This document shows positions 59,347 to 64,000 of a stretch of DNA of 64,000 nt, piece after piece. The stretch lies in contig LODT01000004.1 in assembly GCA_001606155.1 (NCBI GenBank), positions 1,401,624-1,465,623 on the forward strand. The letters are read 5' to 3'. This DNA is from Tieghemostelium lacteum (Eukaryota; Evosea; Eumycetozoa; Dictyosteliales; Raperosteliaceae). Each line of letters begins with the position of its first letter. Position 1 is the first letter of the stretch. Both the position numbers and the translations under genes were made by a program. The notes under the pieces were generated by a model. That model saw nothing but the letters and a program-made list of their open reading frames with translations. It made no database searches and was not told the origin of the DNA.

Positions 59347-60398
59347 ATGGAATCTTTTAAAATTTTAGTATGTGGTGATGTAGGAGGATCATTTAATCAA
59401 TTATTTAAAAGATTAGAAGCTATTGAAAAATCAAATGGACCATTTAAAATGTTATTTTGTGTTGGTTCATTTTTTGAACCATATATAGCACACCCCAAAG
59501 ATATAGACATTCAATCGATTACATTTCCTAAAGAATTAGAGAGCTACAGAGATGAAAAAGAACAAACACCAATACCAATATATTTTATATCATCAACTAC
59601 CAATGATTATAAATATATTGAAAATTTTTGTGATTCAAAAACTGGACAATTATGTAAAGACATTTATTATCTTGGCAAAACTGGTTTAAAATGTTTTGAT
59701 GGTTTAAATGTTGCCTATTTATCTGGTCGTGTAGATTTTCCAATATCTACAGAATCACTGGATTCTTCAAAAATGATTATTACAATTCATGATCAAAATG
59801 AATTATACTCACAATGTTCATCTCAAAAAAGAATTGACATTTTATTAACAAATCAGTGGCCAAGGCATATGTTAAATAATGTTGAGTAAATATCTTAGAC
59901 TAGTATATATATTCAACTGAATTAAAAGTATTAACATTTTAATATTATTTAGTGAATTACCAAATATTAAAAATCCTTTAAAAAAAGGTTTAGATTCAAT
60001 TAAAGACATTTGTATACAATTGAAACCAGCATACCATTTCTCAAAAGATTATTTTTATTATCAAAGAAAACCATATTTAAATGCTTCTGATGAAACAAAA
60101 GTTACTAGATTTTTATCTCTAGCACCAGTTTATAATGATAAAAAAGAAAAGGTAATTATTCTATTTTTATAAATTTAATTTTTTATTTATACTAATTGTT
60201 TTTTATTAAATGCTTAGTATTTATTTGCAATGAATTATCAACCAAATAAAGAAATTAATTTAGAAGATTCAACTCCAAATCCGTTTGAATTACAACAACA
60301 ACAAAAAAAACAAAGAATTATAAATAATCAACAAGATCAATTTATACAAACTAATTTCTTTTTTCAATCACAACCACAACAAAATCACCAAAATAGAT

Positions 60399-60434
<36 letters not shown>

Positions 60435-61123
60435 TGAATAGAAAAAGAAAAATGGAAAAAGAAATGGATGTAAATTGTTGGTTTTGTTTATCTTCACCAA
60501 ATGTTGAAAGTCATTTAATAAGCACAGTTGGTAATGAAAGTTATTTGGCATTTCCAAAGGGTCAAATGGTTGATGGTCACGTTTTAATTGTATTTATTGA
60601 ACATAAACCGTCATTAATGTCTCTTGGGACATCAGAAAGAGAAGATATAGATAAATTTCTAAATTCTTTGACAAAATATTTTGATTCTCTAGATCAGGAT
60701 ATGGTAGTATTTGAAAGAAATGTACCATTAAAAGGTACCGTTAATCATGGACATTTACAAATTGTACCAATACCTAGAAACAAAAATATCACTGTTGATC
60801 AATTAAAACAACTATTTATCGCCAGTGGTAAAGATATTGGTATTGATTTTAAAGAATCTTCAAAGGATACCTCTTTAGATTCCTTAAAAGATGAAATTTT
60901 AGATAATCCTTATTTTTTATTAATACTACAGGATGGATCTAAACTGTTTAGTACACTTTCAACTGATCAAAAATCTTTTGATTATCAATTTGGAAGAAAA
61001 TTAATGTGTCAATTGTTAGATTGTCCTGAAAAATTAAATTGGAAAGATTGTTTACTCTCAAAAGAAATGGAAGAAAATCAAACCATTCATTTTAGAGATA
61101 AATTTAAATCATTTTATGATTAA
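59347..61123 (+). CDS. cwf19l1: CWF19L1-type protein (lariat debranching cofactor family)
   Basis: Three exons (59347-59885, 59953-60151, 60218-61123), 547 aa. The N-terminal part is a metallophosphatase-like domain without obvious metal ligands (FKILVCGDVGGSFNQLFKRL, then KMLFCVGSFF). The middle contains KKGLDSIKDICIQLKPAYHF and YLFAMNY, followed by a Gln/Asn-rich insert. The C-terminal CwfJ_C_1 HIT-like domain has CWFCLSSPNVESHLI, the HGHLQIVPIPRN block and a final CwfJ_C_2-like tail. The yeast relative Drn1 assists Dbr1 in intron-lariat turnover. It is head-to-head with LYRM7, only 51 bp apart. Confidence 0.9.
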
Positions 61124-61288
61124 TATTAACATGATATTTTATAAAAAAAATTACAGGACATGTTGATGTAAAAAAAAAACTCTTATAAATCGATTTGCAA
61201 TAATAAATTAAATTGTACCAAACTTCAATTTATTTGAATATTTAGATGAGGGATTGTATTTAAAAACAAATTACATTTTAATACTAAA

Positions 61289-62057
61289 CTAGTATAATTT
61301 AATCGATTTCATGTATATACTTTCGTCTGGTTTATAAACATCTTCACTCCAAACCAAAGGACCACTAGATGCATTTTTAATCCATTCTGCTTCATCTGGT
61401 AATATTTCCTCTGGATGGATTGATTTATTGTAACTTAAAAATAATTTGACACCTGCCCTGTGCAATGATTCTCCCGTTTCAAACATATTAATTCTACCAC
61501 TTGTCATCTCTTTAATAGTTGTTGCTTCTTTAACAAATTTATCATAAGTCTCTTTTAGGGTTTCATCACCTTCATGTATATGCTGATGAATAGGCATATG
61601 TCTTCTTTTGTTTCACTAACCATTCTCTTGATTTGACAATTGGTTTGTTTCCTTTTATATACACCTCTAAACTATTTTCATCTATATACTTGTATGCTAT
61701 TGCTGGCTTCTCTCCAACTAAAGATATATTTCTTATTGATAAGAATCTTGATCATGATGAACTCTAAAATGACCATCTTCTAAAAGTAATTTGATAACTC
61801 TCTTTGCTGATGGGTTTATAGAATGATATTGGTGGTCTCCTGAAACTATAATCTGAATGTTGGATGGTAATTTTCCTTCTATCATACCAATTTTATCAAT
61901 TGGAACACCATCTCTTCTTGGAACTCCAATAAATAATTTCAATGACTCTGGTGTAGGAAATGCCTTCTTCATTTCATCTGGACAAATTTTCATGATTGAA
62001 TCATAAAAACAATCATTATTAAATCCATATTTTCCAGCTCTTGGTTTATTAGTTGGT
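61289..62057 (-). pseudogene. decayed family B DNA polymerase of a mobile element, with OTU-like N-terminal segment
   Basis: Three reading-frame pieces, interrupted by stops and frameshifts. The first (about 62057-61733) has NNDCFYDSIMKI, then PIDKIGMIEGKLPSNIQIIV and LLLEDGHFRVH. This Cys...His spacing is like OTU-type cysteine proteases and like the leaders found ahead of polB in selfish elements. It shifts frame near 61735 into ISLVGEKPAIAYKYIDENSL, and again near 61580. The last piece ends with FLSYNK, DEAEWIKNASSGPLVWSEDV and YMKSIKLY, the region just before the DINSMYP motif of protein-primed (DNA_pol_B_2) polymerases. The palm domain is missing. Probably a remnant of a Polinton-, virus- or linear-plasmid-like element. 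Confidence 0.6.
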
Positions 62058-62597
62058 AATAGTTTCACAATCCCATTTATCTAATTCATTCTCTTGTTGT
62101 GCTTCTTAAACCTGCACCAATATATCCTTTGACCAATCTCTAGCAATAATCTGTTTCTTTTCTTCTTCAGTCAGTGGAATGATTGCATTAGAATTCTCCA
62201 ATTGAGTCATCAAAGGTAAATGATTCTCATTGTAATTATCTAGAAACTCATCGAAAACATCTTCAAAATTTTCAGGTGAAAATTGACCCTGGGTTTCTTC
62301 ATAATCCAATTCACCAATTTCCTCTTCTTGGTACTGTTCCAGAGCCTTTTGGAATTGGAAATCCATAATTTCGTCCACCACTCTATTTTGTTTCTCTAAA
62401 TCTATAGGTCTACCATCCTCATCGTAACCATCATCACCCAAAGCCTGAATCAAATCAGCATCTACATTTAATTTCTCTAGTTCTTTTTCATTTTTTACGT
62501 AATGTTGACTAATCTCTTCTAGACCAAAACCTACAGGTGCTGGTTGAGAAGTAACAAAATTCAATATACCACCCTTATGTTTCTTTAGTTCATTCAT
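62058..62597 (-). pseudogene. LTV1 (40S biogenesis factor) gene fragment
   Basis: Open frame from 62597 to 62106 (163 codons). It contains FQFQKALEQYQEEEIGELDY and the acidic ENFEDVFDEFLDNYNE, typical of the middle of LTV1. A stop follows, but after a shift of frame the sequence continues (62087-62061) as ELDKWDCET, matching the conserved KWDCE(S/T) block of LTV1. It is then cut off by the polymerase fragment. Its own start is fused to a kinase fragment. With a broken frame and chimeric borders it cannot be a working gene. LTV1 is identified by these motifs from memory. Confidence 0.6.
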
Positions 62598-62598
62598 A

Positions 62599-62893
62599 TC
62601 GTACCAATAAAAGTATTTCGTTTTGATTGTTTATCTAAAAGACCACTGGCACCAAAATCAGCAAATTTTACATCACCCCTCCTGATCATAATTAATATAC
62701 TTTCACCTTTTAAATCTCTATGAATAACATGATTACTAGGTAAATATTCTAAACCTTTTAATGTTTCCCGACAAACATGCTATTTGTGCCTCTTTTAAAG
62801 GTACACCTAATTCCTCAGGAATATATATTTCTGTAATTGATCCTCCTTCTTAACATTCCATTGCAATCTAGAATGATGATACTCAGTATTAAT
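62599..62893 (-). pseudogene. STE20/MST-type protein kinase fragment, frameshifted
   Basis: Minus-strand pieces read MEC then EGGSITEIYIPEEL, CRETLKGLEYLPSNHVIHRD, LKGESILIM, and VKFADFGASGLLD with SKRNTFIGT. These match the catalytic loop, DFG and activation loop of MST/KRS kinases. At least two single-base shifts (after MEC near 62855 and near 62775) and truncation before APE make it inactive. HRDLKG and DFG are intact, so decay is recent or partial. Confidence 0.75.
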
Positions 62894-63017
62894 ATTTCAT
62901 CACTATTCCTATAAAAAAAAAAATGAAAAAAAAAAAAAAATTGGTGATTGATTTAAATTAAATGAATATTTTTATTTAATTACAATGATTATTATTAATT
63001 GTTGAAATTTGAAAAAA

Positions 63018-63428
63018 TTAAAAATTACCAAAAAAAGAAATTTTACAAATGGATTTTTTTGATTCTTCTTTAAACTCTTTATGTAAATAGAGAGTGGAAA
63101 TTGTTACCATAAGTAGAGAACCTCTTGAACTTGTAAAAATATCATACAATGATTTAAATTTTCTCTCTAGGAATACTTGTGAGCTTGGAGAGGATAAATA
63201 CGATCTTGCTAGTAATGCCAGACTTAGATAATCAACATATTTTGATTTCCAGTATTGGTTGACATTGACATCAGAGGCAGGTTCAGCCATGTATTTTGAG
63301 ATTTCCGAAGTTGAGTGTGGATTGTGATGATTAATTCTTTGGAAAGCTTTGGATGGTGAAGATGATGGTAATGTATTACTTGGACATATGGCAGCCAAAG
63401 CTTTTTCTAGTAGACCAAATGCCTTATA
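63018..63428 (-). pseudogene. hAT transposase C-terminal fragment
   Basis: Minus-strand frame with YWKSKYVDYLSLALLARSYL, then SSPSSQVFLERKFKSLYDIF and SSRGSL. This is the hAT family dimerisation domain pattern (W-K...L..LAR.YLS.P.....ER.FS......R..L). Reading continues upstream in frame to about 63428 (KAFGLLEKALAAICPS) where the minisatellite begins. The N-terminal zinc finger and catalytic domain are absent. It ends in a Lys-rich tail and a stop at 63018. A degraded DNA transposon copy, probably domain-only. Confidence 0.7.
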
Positions 63429-63430
63429 TT

Positions 63431-63680
63431 GTTTTTGATGGTTTTTGAAGGTTATTGAAGGTTATTGAAGGTTAATGATAGTTATTGAAGGTTAATGAAG
63501 GTTGATGAGGGTTATTGAAGGTTATTGAAGGTTATTGAAGTTTATTGAAGTTTATTGAAGGTTAATGAAGGTATTTGAAGGTTAATGAAGGTTGTTGAAG
63601 ATTATTGAAGGTTGCTGAAGGTTATTGAGGGTTGATGAAGGTTATTAAGGGTTAATGAAGGTTATTGAAGGTTAATGAAT
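63431..63680. repeat. 10-bp subtelomeric minisatellite
   Basis: Twenty-five tandem units of exactly 10 bp, consensus GTTATTGAAG, with no length change across 250 bp and point variation mainly at positions 4-5. Degenerate copies run on to about 63715. It separates the hAT fragment from the telomeric repeats. Confidence 0.95.
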
Positions 63681-63715
63681 GCTTATAAAAGTTGTTGGAA
63701 GGTTGTTGATGGTTT

Positions 63716-63876
63716 TCTATGCACGTATTGGGTAGGTTTGCATACATAGGAGTAATATAAGTAATTGATAGTATTCTACAAACGTATGGAGAAAGAAGAA
63801 GGTAAATTCTCTGTAACTCTAGTCGGTAAGCAAATACTTAGGTGGGTAGAGTAGGTTAGGTGAGGTTAGCTGAGGG
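63716..63876. other. transition zone with degenerate telomere-like repeats
   Basis: No gene is visible. The last 40 bp (from about 63841) contain imperfect units such as TAGAG, TTAGG, TGAGG and TAGCTGAGG that grade into perfect TAGGG repeats. Confidence 0.6.
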
Positions 63877-64000
63877 TAGGGTAGGGTAGGGTAGGGTAGG
63901 GTAGGGTAGGGTAGGGTAGGGGTTAGGGTAGGGTAGGGTAGGGTAGGGTAGGGTAGGGTAGGGTAGGGTAGGGTAGGGTAGGGTAGGGTAGGGTAGGGTA
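63877..64000 (+). repeat. telomeric repeat (TAGGG)n
   Basis: About 24 tandem TAGGG units to the window edge, with one variant unit GGTTAGGG near 63920. The G-rich strand runs 5' to 3' toward the right end, the polarity of a telomere. This marks the window's right edge as a chromosome end. Confidence 0.93.

Noticed and set aside
63431-63680. Direct repeats considered as a CRISPR array
   Set aside because: Units are contiguous 10-mers with no spacers, in a eukaryotic chromosome end.
1-64000. tRNA, snRNA and rRNA genes
   Set aside because: I looked for GTTCGAA-type T arms and other cues by eye and saw none that fold; a covariance search could still find some.

Overview
This is one end of a chromosome (or of a long scaffold) from a social amoeba (Dictyostelia). 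The evidence is AT-rich DNA, dense genes with short AT-rich introns, in-frame Asn and Gln runs (AAT and CAA repeats), FNIP-repeat and IPT/TIG surface proteins, and clear orthologues of core eukaryotic genes. The right end finishes in (TAGGG)n with the G-rich strand running outward, as at a telomere. Dictyostelium discoideum itself uses rDNA-like sequence at its ends, and coding regions here look less AT-rich, so a different dictyostelid (for example Cavenderia/fasciculatum-like) is more likely. That species assignment is inference.

Layout. 0-8.3 kb: a NEK2-like kinase, a divergent histone H3 with a histone-type 3' stem-loop, a PH + TNFAIP8-like protein, and ORC3 with a PHD-like zinc finger. 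8.4-17.5 kb: Raptor, a 96-aa orphan, a USP37-type deubiquitinase and an EAPP homologue. 17.7-25.1 kb: two convergent IPT/TIG surface proteins, an AGMO-like hydroxylase and an FNIP-repeat protein. 25.2-36.9 kb: proteasome Rpt2, SPATA20, an NDRG protein, Nup54, an ELO elongase, an unknown membrane protein, RPL30, translin and a 70-aa membrane protein. 37.3-48.1 kb: selenocysteine elongation factor eEFSec, CPSF2, a 99-aa orphan, DDX49, a second FNIP protein and a calpain-domain-III protein without protease core. 48.6-61.1 kb: a Gln/Thr-rich UBA/CUE-like protein, imidazolonepropionase, a secreted orphan, Sec31, LYRM7 and CWF19L1. 61.3-64 kb: a subtelomeric graveyard (DNA polymerase B element, LTV1 fragment, STE20/MST kinase fragment, hAT transposase remnant), a 10-bp minisatellite and telomeric repeats.

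The intact part is ordinary euchromatin whose neighbours are not functionally linked; there are no operons. The accessory content is concentrated in the last 2.7 kb. Exon joins were worked out by hand from GT/AG sites, reading phase and remembered family features, and no alignment was run. The observations most worth following are the histone 3' processing element, the PH-TIPE and PHD-ORC3 architectures, two structured introns (rpl30 and the UBA/CUE-like gene), and the decayed polB element next to the telomere.
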